DNA from: CAZWLD01 sp964634685
GTDB lineage: Bacteria > Bacillota_I > Bacilli_A > Acholeplasmatales > JAEDCM01
Assembly (NCBI GenBank): GCA_964634685.1
Contig: CAZWLD010000003.1
Span: forward strand, 1 to 64,000
DNA: 64,000 bases
Direction: 5' to 3'
This document shows positions 34,822-44,400 of this stretch, in pieces; within the stretch, counting starts at the first letter, position 1; every line of letters begins with the position of its first letter. Both the position numbers and the translations under genes were made by a program. The notes under the pieces are model-generated. The model worked only from the letters and a program-made list of their open reading frames with translations, made no database searches and was not told the DNA's origin.

Positions 34822-35092
34822 CGAAACACCTTCTCATATAGTATCGATATTCTAACTATAATATATTCAAATTCTACATTATTGTCAAGAAATAAAGAAT
34901 TTAATAATAATTGAAATTTCATCTATCGAATTATTTATAATCTGCATATTATCAATCTTTATCTGCATATTTTTTTAAGAAAAGTATGCACAAAGAACAT
35001 ATATAATAATTAACTAACAATCATTAATCATTCAAAGTCAACCTATATTATATATGAATTGTTCATTTGTTATTCTTAGATTTATTATATAA
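34822..35092. other. AT-rich gap upstream of the orphan antitoxin
   Basis: No gene is seen. A near-palindromic ATAGTATCGATATTCTAAC stretch just upstream of the antitoxin start may be its operator, since Phd/YefM proteins repress themselves; this is inference. Confidence 0.4.
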
Positions 35093-35129
35093 AAATCCAA
35101 TGGATTATTTATGATTTTCCATTGGATTT
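35093..35129. terminator. Hairpin related to the mobile-element terminator
   Basis: AAATCCAATGGA (35093-35104) pairs with TCCATTGGATTT (35118-35129). It differs from the mobile-element stem at 31454-31506 by one base pair changed on both arms (C-G to T-A), and shares the following TTATTT. It lies after the ABC gene stop at 35134 and could terminate it. Confidence 0.65.
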
Positions 35130-35133
35130 ATTT

Positions 35134-36930
35134 CTAAATTTCTTCTTTAAATTGAAGACGATATAAATTATAATATTGACCCTTTTTCTTTAATAATTCC
35201 TGATGATTTCCTTGTTCAATAATTTCTCCATGCTTGATAAGAATAATATTATCCGCATGTTGAATTGTTGATAAACGATGGGCAACAATGAGCATTGTTC
35301 CAATATTCATCATATGCTCGAGAGAGTCTTGAATTAAGACTTCCGTTTCCGTATCAATATTAGCCGTAGCCTCATCAAGAATCATAATTTTAGGCTTATG
35401 CACAATCGTACGGGCAAAGCTTAATAATTGTCTTTGTCCAGCCGAGAAATTATTTCCTCGCTCCCGTACCGGCTCCTCATATTTATTCGCTAATTTTTCA
35501 ATAAAATGATTTGCATTAACATATTTACAAGCCTCTTCAACATCATTAAAGGTTATGCTTTCATCACGCATAACAATATTAGAATAAATACTACCGCTGA
35601 AAAGGAAAACATCCTGAAGCATTTGACCGATGCTTTTGCGAAGGGATGATATCTTAATATCCTTGATATTTATTCCATCAATGAAAATATCTCCCTTTTG
35701 GATATCATAATTTCTTACAATCAAATTCAAAATTGTCGATTTACCTGAGCCTGTTGCGCCGACAAAGGCCACCGTTTGTTTTGGTAAAACCTTAAATGAA
35801 ACATCCTTTAAGATCCATTCACCCTCTTTATATGCAAACCAAACATTTTTAAATTCAATTTCTCCCTTAACGTCAGTTAATTCAATCGCATCCTCTTTAT
35901 CAACAATGATTGGCTTCGTATCTAAAACCTCGAAAATTCTTTCACTTGAGGCAAAGGCTGATTGTAAAACATTAAATTGATCAGCTAGCTGTTGAATTGG
36001 GTCAAAGAATTTGGATATATATTGATAGAAAACGACAACCGTAGCCCCGGTAACAATTCCTCCATTCATTCCACTCTTAGCCCCAAAATATAAAACTAAA
36101 ATCGTCGCCACAAGATACAAGGCATAAATGGAAGGTCTAAAGATGGCGAAGGTATACATTTGTCGTAATGTACATTTCTTTAAATCTTTGTTTTTCTCGT
36201 CAAATTCACGACCCTTTTTTTCTTCCTGATTGAAGATTTGGGTTATCTTCATACCGTAAATATTCTCCGATAAAAAGCCATTCATTTCACTATTGCTTCC
36301 CCTTACCTCACGATGGGCTTTTCGTGAAAACTTTCGAAAAACAATACTAAAAACAATTACAAATGGACAAATAGCCAAAACATACAAGGTTAAGGTCCAA
36401 TTGACCATAAACATAAAAACTAACACAAAAATCAAGGTTGCGCAGCTTTTAAATAAATTAATAACTGTTCTTGTAAATAAATCATTAATAGCATTTGTAT
36501 CATTAGTTACTCTCGTTACGAGTTTTCCAACAGGAACGGCATTTAGCTGTTCAATTGATAATGATTCAAGATGAGTGAAAACCTCTTCCCTAACATCAAA
36601 CATAACATTTTGACCAGCCCTTTGTAAGGTCATCGTTTGATTGTAGGTCAGAAAAGCAATAACTAAAATGCAAAGCAAATATAAAACTACCAAAACGACA
36701 ATCGGCCAAAATTCTCCGGTTTGGTTTAAAAAAGGAATCGGAATTTCTCTTCCACTCAATAAATCAATAACATAACCCATTAATAAGGGTAAGCAAACAT
36801 CAATTAAAACAATTAGGATGGCTAAAACAACCGCAAGCGCAAATTTTTTCTTTTGCGGAATAGCATATTTAATTAATCTTTTGATAATGTCCATGTCCTT
36901 CATGGAACGTCCTTGTTTATCCTGAATCAT
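35134..36930 (-). CDS. ABC exporter half-transporter, catalytic subunit
   Basis: The 598-residue protein has six membrane helices (about 25-330) and a C-terminal nucleotide-binding domain with Walker A GATGSGKST, signature variant NFSAGQRQ and Walker B ILDEATANID with the catalytic Glu. Together with the upstream half-transporter it should form a heterodimeric multidrug or peptide exporter. The start ATG at 36930 directly follows the TAA of the upstream gene, and GAGGTG six bases before the start lies inside that gene. The substrate is unknown. Confidence 0.88.
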   Translation of the reverse strand: MIQDKQGRSMKDMDIIKRLIKYAIPQKKKFALAVVLAILIVLIDVCLPLLMGYVIDLLSGREIPIPFLNQTGEFWPIVVLVVLYLLCILVIAFLTYNQTMTLQRAGQNVMFDVREEVFTHLESLSIEQLNAVPVGKLVTRVTNDTNAINDLFTRTVINLFKSCATLIFVLVFMFMVNWTLTLYVLAICPFVIVFSIVFRKFSRKAHREVRGSNSEMNGFLSENIYGMKITQIFNQEEKKGREFDEKNKDLKKCTLRQMYTFAIFRPSIYALYLVATILVLYFGAKSGMNGGIVTGATVVVFYQYISKFFDPIQQLADQFNVLQSAFASSERIFEVLDTKPIIVDKEDAIELTDVKGEIEFKNVWFAYKEGEWILKDVSFKVLPKQTVAFVGATGSGKSTILNLIVRNYDIQKGDIFIDGINIKDIKISSLRKSIGQMLQDVFLFSGSIYSNIVMRDESITFNDVEEACKYVNANHFIEKLANKYEEPVRERGNNFSAGQRQLLSFARTIVHKPKIMILDEATANIDTETEVLIQDSLEHMMNIGTMLIVAHRLSTIQHADNIILIKHGEIIEQGNHQELLKKKGQYYNLYRLQFKEEI

Positions 36931-38661
36931 TTACTTCACCTCATCCTCAAGCCTTTGAAGGTCAAACATTTCCTTATAGAGGCTACATCTTGACATCAAT
37001 TCATCATGGGTACCATAGTCAACAATTTTTCCTTCATCAAGCAATAAAATCTTATCTAAATCCTTAACGGTCGATATACGATGAGCAATTAAAATAGTCG
37101 TTTTATTTTTACGAGATGACCTTAGATTATTAATAATCGTTTCTTCTGTTTTGGTATCAACAGCGGAAACCGAATCATCTAAAATTAAAATTTTAGGATC
37201 CTTAATAACCGCCCGAGCAATGCTAATTCTTTGTTTTTGTCCACCCGATAGAGTAACTCCTCGTTCTCCAACCATCGTTTCATATTGATCCTTAAATTCC
37301 ATAATGTTTTCATCGACATCACTGAAGATGGCAGCCTTTTTGATTTCCTCATCACTATAATCACCAGAGAAGCCAATGTTTTTATTTACTGTCGCCGAGA
37401 ACAAGAAATTATCCTGCGGAACATATCCAATCGCATCTCTAACCTTTTTAAATTCCAAATCCATAATATCATTGCCATCTAAAAAGATCGAATGCTTATC
37501 AATATTATAAATACGAAGAATGGAATTAACTAATGTTGTTTTACCGCAACCGGTTTTTCCAATAATTCCTACCATTTCGCCTTTTTTAATATCAAAGGAA
37601 ATATTATCTAAGGCCTTTGTTTTGGCATTAGGATAGGTAAAGCTAAAGTTTTTAAAGCTAATAGCTCCTTCAATGTCCGCTTTGATTGGATTTTCATCCT
37701 TTATTTCGATTGGCTCATTCATCATCGCATTTATTCGCTTCAAGGAGGCACTAGCCTGACTATGCATATTAATTAATTGAGCAATCGCCATCATCGGCCA
37801 AGTTAAACTTCCAAAGTAAGCAAAAAAGGTTGCGAGCTCACCAACTGATAAATCACCCTTATAGACAATATATCCACCATAGCCTAAAATAATGGCGCCA
37901 ATTGAACTAATAAAAATGGTAACACAAATATCTAGGATTGTGGAATAACGGGCAAAGGCAATGTTTTTATCAACGTTATTTTTATTGATTTTTCGGAATT
38001 CGTGAAGCTCTAGGGCCTCTTTAACAAAGGCCTTAACAACGGAAATTCCGGAAAAATTTTCTTGAGTGAAATCCGAAAGATCCTCGAAAGCCTTTTGTCT
38101 TTCGTCCCATTTCGCATCCATAAATTTTCCAATCACTCCACCCGAAGCAGCTAATGCCAATAAAGGAATCGAAGATAACAAAGTTAGCTTCCAATTCAAT
38201 TGAAACATAAAGGTGAAGGCTAGTCCACCTAAAACAACCGCATCAATAAGCATAACGGTTCCCATTCCAAAAGCATCCTTAATGGTAAATAAATCATTTG
38301 TATAAAGAGCCATCAACGCGCCCGTTTTATTCTCGTTATAATATTTTTGCGATAGATTTTCTGAATAATAGAACATATCACGACGCATATTTGCTTCTAT
38401 TCGCGCACTACAGCCAAAGATACAAACACGCCATGTGAAACGACCAACGAACATTACAACTAAAACCGCCAAAAGCGTGTATAAAATAGTTTGTAATGAG
38501 GCTTCGGTTAAGGTACTATCCTTAAGTCCATCGATGATTTGCCCTGTTACCTTTGGTAATAACAATTGAAAATAATCAACGGCCACTAAGGCAAGAATTC
38601 CTAACAAGAAAAAGTACCAGTATTTGAGATAATATTTATTAACATTTTTTCCAAAAATCAT
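36931..38661 (-). CDS. ABC exporter half-transporter with degenerate catalytic site
   Basis: Six membrane helices are followed by Walker A GKTGCGKTT, the signature LSGGQKQR and Walker B ILILDDSVSAVD, in which Asp replaces the catalytic Glu. Such a change is typical for one subunit of heterodimeric exporters (BmrC/TM287 type), the partner here being the gene at 35134. The start ATG at 38661 abuts the TAA of the regulator gene (TAAATG), with GGAGGG upstream. It belongs to a three-gene operon. Confidence 0.88.
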   Translation of the reverse strand: MIFGKNVNKYYLKYWYFFLLGILALVAVDYFQLLLPKVTGQIIDGLKDSTLTEASLQTILYTLLAVLVVMFVGRFTWRVCIFGCSARIEANMRRDMFYYSENLSQKYYNENKTGALMALYTNDLFTIKDAFGMGTVMLIDAVVLGGLAFTFMFQLNWKLTLLSSIPLLALAASGGVIGKFMDAKWDERQKAFEDLSDFTQENFSGISVVKAFVKEALELHEFRKINKNNVDKNIAFARYSTILDICVTIFISSIGAIILGYGGYIVYKGDLSVGELATFFAYFGSLTWPMMAIAQLINMHSQASASLKRINAMMNEPIEIKDENPIKADIEGAISFKNFSFTYPNAKTKALDNISFDIKKGEMVGIIGKTGCGKTTLVNSILRIYNIDKHSIFLDGNDIMDLEFKKVRDAIGYVPQDNFLFSATVNKNIGFSGDYSDEEIKKAAIFSDVDENIMEFKDQYETMVGERGVTLSGGQKQRISIARAVIKDPKILILDDSVSAVDTKTEETIINNLRSSRKNKTTILIAHRISTVKDLDKILLLDEGKIVDYGTHDELMSRCSLYKEMFDLQRLEDEVK

Positions 38662-39696
38662 TTATTTCCCTCCAATCATATCTAATAGATTAATGCTTAA
38701 CAAATCAAGCATTGAGCTATTAAGCTGATAATATACGCGTTTATTATCAATTGAGTCAACACAGGTTTCAACTAACCCTGCCTTTTTTAAAATATCAATG
38801 TGATGAAGAATTGTTGCGGGCGATAGCTCTAAGGTGTTCGCTATTTGCTGGACATACATTTTCTTTTTGATTGACAAAATCTTGACGAGCTTATACCGAT
38901 TTTTATCACCTAAGGCCTTAAAGGCTAAAACCGCAAGCTCTTCCGTTTTTTTCTTATCGTCATTGATTTTTTTAATGATGTGATACATATAATTTAGACC
39001 TAAATAATTGTCATCTAATTCATCATAGCTCCACACAGAATATTCAAAAATATTTAGAAAAACCTTGATGTTTTCATTTGGTAATCGTCGTTCCTCTAGA
39101 AATTGATTGACATAGTCACTATTTAAAAGTGATTGCAGCTCAATAACCTTATCAGATACTAAATAATAATATTTAAATAATAAATTTTTGACAATGGCTA
39201 AAGGCTCCTTTATTTTTTGTAAATAGCCTTCATAATTGCTATAAAAGCTCATCGAGGTCATTTTTTCATTATCAGTAAATTGAAAATTATTCATTTCATT
39301 AATTAAATCACTAATACAGCTGACATTTCTTCTTTTCTCACCCATCGGCTGGTAATATGATAAAAGCATTGAAAAAAAGAAATTGATATCTTGTGATTTT
39401 GTCATATCATAAAACTTATAAAAGGCCTCTAAAAGACTACAATTTTTGAACATTGGTTCTACTAGCCGATTTAAATCAAAATCAAAATAGGAAGCAAAAT
39501 TGATTTTATCTAAATCGCAAAAAATTTTATCCATATATAAATCATAATTTCTATAAATCTCTTTAATCTCATCTTTATCAACCCGAAACCTTGATAAATA
39601 TGTGACCATTCGATTTTTATCAAGTCTTTTATAAAAATATCTTGTAATAATGATGGATGCTTCATAATTCCAATTTATTTCCTTTAGTATCTCCAT
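38662..39696 (-). CDS. ArsR-type winged-helix regulator with long N-terminal domain
   Basis: Residues 255-344 are an ArsR-like winged helix: LAFKALGDKNRYKLVKILS, LSPATILHHIDILKKAGLVE and the wing VYYQLN. The N-terminal 240 residues are helical and unknown; they may sense a ligand. No metal-binding Cys motif is seen. The gene leads an operon with two ABC half-transporters and has a palindrome over its own -35 box, so it probably represses the operon and is relieved by the exported compound. ATG 39696 follows GGTGATTAC. Confidence 0.78.
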   Translation of the reverse strand: MEILKEINWNYEASIIITRYFYKRLDKNRMVTYLSRFRVDKDEIKEIYRNYDLYMDKIFCDLDKINFASYFDFDLNRLVEPMFKNCSLLEAFYKFYDMTKSQDINFFFSMLLSYYQPMGEKRRNVSCISDLINEMNNFQFTDNEKMTSMSFYSNYEGYLQKIKEPLAIVKNLLFKYYYLVSDKVIELQSLLNSDYVNQFLEERRLPNENIKVFLNIFEYSVWSYDELDDNYLGLNYMYHIIKKINDDKKKTEELAVLAFKALGDKNRYKLVKILSIKKKMYVQQIANTLELSPATILHHIDILKKAGLVETCVDSIDNKRVYYQLNSSMLDLLSINLLDMIGGK

Positions 39697-39712
39697 GTAA
39701 TCACCGAATAAG

Positions 39713-39744
39713 ATTATATAATTTTATTTGATAAATGTCAAATA
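39713..39744 (-). promoter_or_regulatory. Consensus promoter with overlapping operator palindrome before the ArsR-ABC operon
   Basis: The minus strand reads TTGACA (39741-39736), a 17-base spacer and TATAAT (39718-39713): a perfect consensus promoter. TATTTGA (39725-39731) and TCAAATA (39738-39744) form a 7-bp inverted repeat overlapping the -35 box, a typical place for an autorepressor. Confidence 0.8.
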
Positions 39745-39781
39745 TTTTTTTATTCTTTATATTTAATAAATGTAATAAATA

Positions 39782-39856
39782 GAAAAAAAAGAAAAAGCGT
39801 CATTGACGCTAATTCATATAGTCTAAAAGATGTGGAAAGGTAGAAATTACTCTACA
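39782..39856 (-). ncRNA. Candidate small RNA ended by a strong terminator
   Basis: A -10-like TATACT (39867-39862) precedes about 75 bases containing a small hairpin GTAGA...TCTAC and a strong terminator (AGCGTC/GACGCT at 39796-39810, then T4CT8). The terminator lies upstream of the ArsR promoter, so it cannot belong to that operon, and enolase has its own terminator at 39927. It may be an independent small transcript or a second enolase terminator. Confidence 0.35.
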
Positions 39857-39926
39857 CCTAAAGTATACACCAAAATCAAGTATCTTTATCATAAATAATA
39901 TTTATATGGGTATATAAAAAATTGAC

Positions 39927-39952
39927 AAAAAAAAGGATGCCGAGGCATCCTC
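39927..39952 (-). terminator. Terminator of the enolase gene
   Basis: GGATGCC and GGCATCC form a 7-bp stem with two-base loop, followed on the minus strand by eight T residues. Confidence 0.88.
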
Positions 39953-39958
39953 TTGAAA

Positions 39959-41254
39959 CTATTTCTTTAAGTTATAGAATGATTTTAATCCCTTGAATTG
40001 AGCGATTTCTCCAAGTTCATCTTCAATTCTTAATAATTGGTTGTATTTAGCAATACGGTCAGTTCTTGAAGCAGATCCAGTCTTGATTTGACCAGCATTT
40101 GTAGCTACAACTAAGTCAGCGATTGTAGTATCCTCAGTTTCTCCTGAACGGTGAGAAACAACAGCTGTATAATTGTGTTGTTTAGCCATTTCAATTGCAT
40201 CTAAAGTTTCAGTTAAAGTACCGATTTGGTTAACCTTGATAAGAATTGAGTTTGCAACTCCTAATTCAATACCCTTTTCAAGACGTTTAGTATTAGTAAC
40301 GAATAAGTCATCACCAACTAATTGAATCTTGTTTCCTAATTTTTCAGTTAAATATTTCCATCCTTCCCAGTCGTCTTCAGCAAGACCATCTTCGATAGTA
40401 AGGATTGGGAATTTTTCGGTTAGAGGAATATAGTAGTTATCTACCATTTCTTTTGAAGTGAATTCACCCTTGTCAGCTTTTAAAGTATATTTTCCAGTTT
40501 CAGGATCATAGAATTCAGAAGCAGCAACGTCGATTCCTAGGAAAATATCCTTACCAGGAACATATCCAGCAGCCTTGATAGCTTCAACAACGCGCTCGAA
40601 AGCTTCAGTGTTTGAACCTAATTTAGGTGCATATCCACCTTCATCACCAACTGAAGTTACATATCCATTCTTCTTTAAGATTGTCTTAAGGTTATGGAAT
40701 ACTTCAGCACCCATACGTAAAGCTTCCTTGAATGAAGGAGCTCCAGCAGGCATAATCATAATTTCTTGGAAATCGATACACCAGTCAGCATGTGCACCAC
40801 CATTTAGGATGTTCATCATAGGTGTAGGTAAAGTTTTTGCATTGCATCCACCAATATATAAATATAATGGAAGACCAACATAATCAGCTGCAGCGTGAGC
40901 ACAAGCTAATGAAACACCTAAGATTGCGTTTGCTCCAAATTTTCCCTTATTTTCTGTTCCGTCTAATTCAATTAATGTTTTATCAATTAAAGCTTGGTTA
41001 GTTACATCGAAACCAATGATTTCTGGAGCGATGTCGTCATTTACGTGAGCAACAGCCTTTGTAACACCCTTTCCTAAGAAACGTGATTTGTCACCATCTC
41101 TTAATTCTACAGCCTCATGTTCTCCAGTAGATGCTCCTGATGGAACGATAGCACGTCCAAAAGCTCCACTTTCAGTGTAAACTTCAACTTCAACAGTTGG
41201 GTTACCACGTGAGTCTAATACTTCTCTTGCATAAACATCAGTAATAATTGGCAT
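39959..41254 (-). CDS. eno: Enolase (phosphopyruvate hydratase)
   Basis: Enolase converts 2-phosphoglycerate to phosphoenolpyruvate in glycolysis. The start MPIITDVYAREVLDSRGNPTVEVEV, GASTGEHEAVELRDGD, GGAHADWCIDFQEIMI and the late VVSHRSGETED are diagnostic. The 431 residues match the family. ATG 41254 is chosen as the family start; AAAGGAG lies a rather long 12 bases upstream. It is transcribed alone. Confidence 0.97.
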   Translation of the reverse strand: MPIITDVYAREVLDSRGNPTVEVEVYTESGAFGRAIVPSGASTGEHEAVELRDGDKSRFLGKGVTKAVAHVNDDIAPEIIGFDVTNQALIDKTLIELDGTENKGKFGANAILGVSLACAHAAADYVGLPLYLYIGGCNAKTLPTPMMNILNGGAHADWCIDFQEIMIMPAGAPSFKEALRMGAEVFHNLKTILKKNGYVTSVGDEGGYAPKLGSNTEAFERVVEAIKAAGYVPGKDIFLGIDVAASEFYDPETGKYTLKADKGEFTSKEMVDNYYIPLTEKFPILTIEDGLAEDDWEGWKYLTEKLGNKIQLVGDDLFVTNTKRLEKGIELGVANSILIKVNQIGTLTETLDAIEMAKQHNYTAVVSHRSGETEDTTIADLVVATNAGQIKTGSASRTDRIAKYNQLLRIEDELGEIAQFKGLKSFYNLKK

Positions 41255-41367
41255 TTTAAAATACATCTCCTTTAATATTATTTTTACCAATATTTATTAT
41301 ATACTATTTCTTTTTTAAAATAAATAGAAAAATATAAATATTAGAAAAAGTAAGCGTTTTGCAAAGA

Positions 41368-41400
41368 AATAGGAACACCATAGAGATGTTCCTATTTTTA
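41368..41400. terminator. Hairpin between the giant LRR gene and enolase
   Basis: AATAGGAACA and TGTTCCTATT form a 10-bp stem with T-rich flanks on both sides, so it may terminate in both directions, mainly the LRR gene. Confidence 0.75.
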
Positions 41401-41437
41401 GTAAGAAATACAGATTTTGAATTTTGTTATTTAAAAT

Positions 41438-44400
41438 CTATCCTAGAATTTGTTCTTTTGTTTTTGCATAAACAACATTAGCATTAATTTGATTAACAAC
41501 ATTTACGCTTGTTGATGTGATGTTTCCAACTTGAGCGCTTGTCATTCCACCGGTAATGGTATTAATAGTCGTGATTTCACCAGTCGATCCATTATATTCA
41601 AATACTGACCAAAGACAGCCATTACCGCTTGGCGCATCAAATTCTTGAACTAAGGCTCCATTAATGTATAATGCAACATGAGCATCAGAGGTTGAAATTC
41701 CATTTGAAGTTGTACTTCCACCATGGGTATAATCATAAACACTATAGCGATAGATTCCTTCTTGAAGTTCAAGAACTGTAATAACCTCAGGGCCAAAGCT
41801 TGTTGTATCATCAATATCTAAATTTGTTCCTGTAGTTGGATCAACCTTGTTATAGTAATAAATATGATATGAATCAGTGCCATTTGTATATGTCATATGT
41901 GAATCTAAATCCTTTGGATTTTCTCCCCATGTTAACACTACAATCATTTCACGGTCACTAAATTGATCAAGGATATCCATTTCAAGACTATTTAAGATAA
42001 TTTCTTCATCACCATCAACTTCAATCTCAATTTGTTTTGAATAGCTACCGCTCGTAACATTTAAAACGTATGTTTCATTTGGAATATTTTCAAAGCCAGC
42101 GCCGTAATATGTGCTAAGACCGCTATATAAAACATTACCAAATTCATCATTTAAGGTTGCTACGACCTCTAATCTTTCATTATCACTGCCTAAAACTGTT
42201 ACTCTTACAAGGTTTCCATCAACAAATCGAATTTCATAGCTACCAGCATTGTTATTCCAATTTGTTGCCTTTGTAATAGCATTCCATTCGGTTTCTAATC
42301 CGCGGAAGTAAATTAATTCAAGATTACTTGCCCCTGAGATAACATTGTCCCCAATGTTTTCCAAAGAAGCTGGTAAAGATATTTCTTTGATAGTTGTCAA
42401 ATTACTAAATGCACCATATAAAACATCGGTTGCTCCTGAAATAATTTCAATTCTTTCTAAACCTGAAGGAATATAATAAGTTACTGATTGTGTATCTGTG
42501 TATGATTGACTAACGGCAACACTTCCTGTATATGAGGTTTTACCAAAGATTACGCCAAATAATGTTGCGGCAGTTGGTGTAATTGAATAACCATCAATTC
42601 CAACAAATGGCAATGAAATCTTTGTAACAGAACTACAGCCTTTAAACATTCCTTCTGCTAAAACCATTACCGTTGATGGAACTCTAATTTCATTAGCGTT
42701 ACTACAATTTACAAAGGCATTAGATCCGATGGTCATTAAGCCTTCCTTCATAATGATTTCTTCAAGTGAAGAACAATTATAGAAGGCATATTCTGCGATT
42801 GTTAACACATTTCCAGGAATATCAAATTCCTTCAATGCAGTACAATTATAGAAAGCATAATCAGCAATTGTTTTGACTCCATCTCCACCTGTTACATATT
42901 GTAAGCTTGTACAATTATAGAACATTTTTGTTCCTATTAGACTTAAGCTATTTCCTAGATGGATACTTACTAATCCAGATCCTTCAAACACATTATTTCC
43001 AACATTCGTAATTGAATCAGGAATTGTTATACTCTTAATTGCTTTACAATTATAGAAGGCATAATCTCCTAAAGTAAGAAGATTTTCATTTAAAATCACA
43101 TTTTCAAGCTTTGTACAGCCATAGAAGGTGTATGCTCCAATTGCGGTTAGAGTTGAAGGAATTTCAATTCTTTCAAGTGATGTACAGCCTCTAAAAGCAC
43201 TAGCACCTAAATCAGTAATTTCTCCTAATTCAATATAGGTTAATTTTGTACAACCGTAGAAGGCTTCAGCGCCAATAATTTGAGCGGTTGAAATTGATAA
43301 TCCTGTCAAAGCTGTACAATTTTTAAATGCACCAGTACCAATTGATTTAACATTACCAAGGGTTACATTGGCTAATTTATTACAGCCTAAGAATACATAA
43401 TTTCCTAGCTTTTCAATTCCTGAACCAATTTCTACTGATGCTAAAGAAGTACATCCATTAAATGCATAATCTCCAAGAGCAGTAATACCATTTCCAATTC
43501 TTATTCCTGTTAAGGAAGCACACTTAGCAAAAGCATAATTTCCAATTGTTTTAAGTGAATCAGCTATTCTAACTGAGGTAATCTTTGTATTATAGAACGC
43601 ATATTGACCAATGCTTTCAATACTACTACCAAATTTAATTCCAGATAAATTTGTACAACCATAGAAAGCTCTATTCGCAATACTTTGAACATTATCAGGT
43701 ATTACAATTTGTGTGAAATTAGTACAACCTTCAAAGGCACTTTCACCAATACTTAATAATCCATTAGATAATGTTATCGATGATATACCTGTACAACCAT
43801 AGAAAGCATTTGCGCCGATCGTTGTTACATATTCTGGTAAAGTAAGACCAGTTAACTTCGAACATTTATAGAAAGCATATGTTCCAATTGTATTCAATTT
43901 TGAGCCAAAAGTAACAGTTCCTAAATTTGAACAGCCATTAAACGCATAATCTCCAATCGTTTTAAGGTTTTCGCCCAAACTAACAGTAACTAAACCACTA
44001 CAATTATTGAATGCGTAGCTACCTAATGTTGTGACACTATCGGGAATTGTAAATGAGGTTAAACCAGTGCATCCATCAAATGCATAGGAACCGATACTTG
44101 TAATTTCGCCTCTACATTCAACTGTTCTTAAATTTGATAATCCACTAAACATACTATTAGGTATTGAAGTAATTCCACTACCCAAAACAATAGTTTCTAA
44201 ACCGCTACATCCTCTTAATGCAGTTGAATCAATTGATGTAACACTATCAGGAATAACTAAATTAATAATATTTTTACAATTCATAAATGCTCGTTCTCCT
44301 ATACTTGTAATTGAATCAGAGAAGGATAAACTTGATAAATTTGTACAACCATCAAATGCATAGCTTGAAATTTTCGTAGGACCCACAACACTAATATTTG

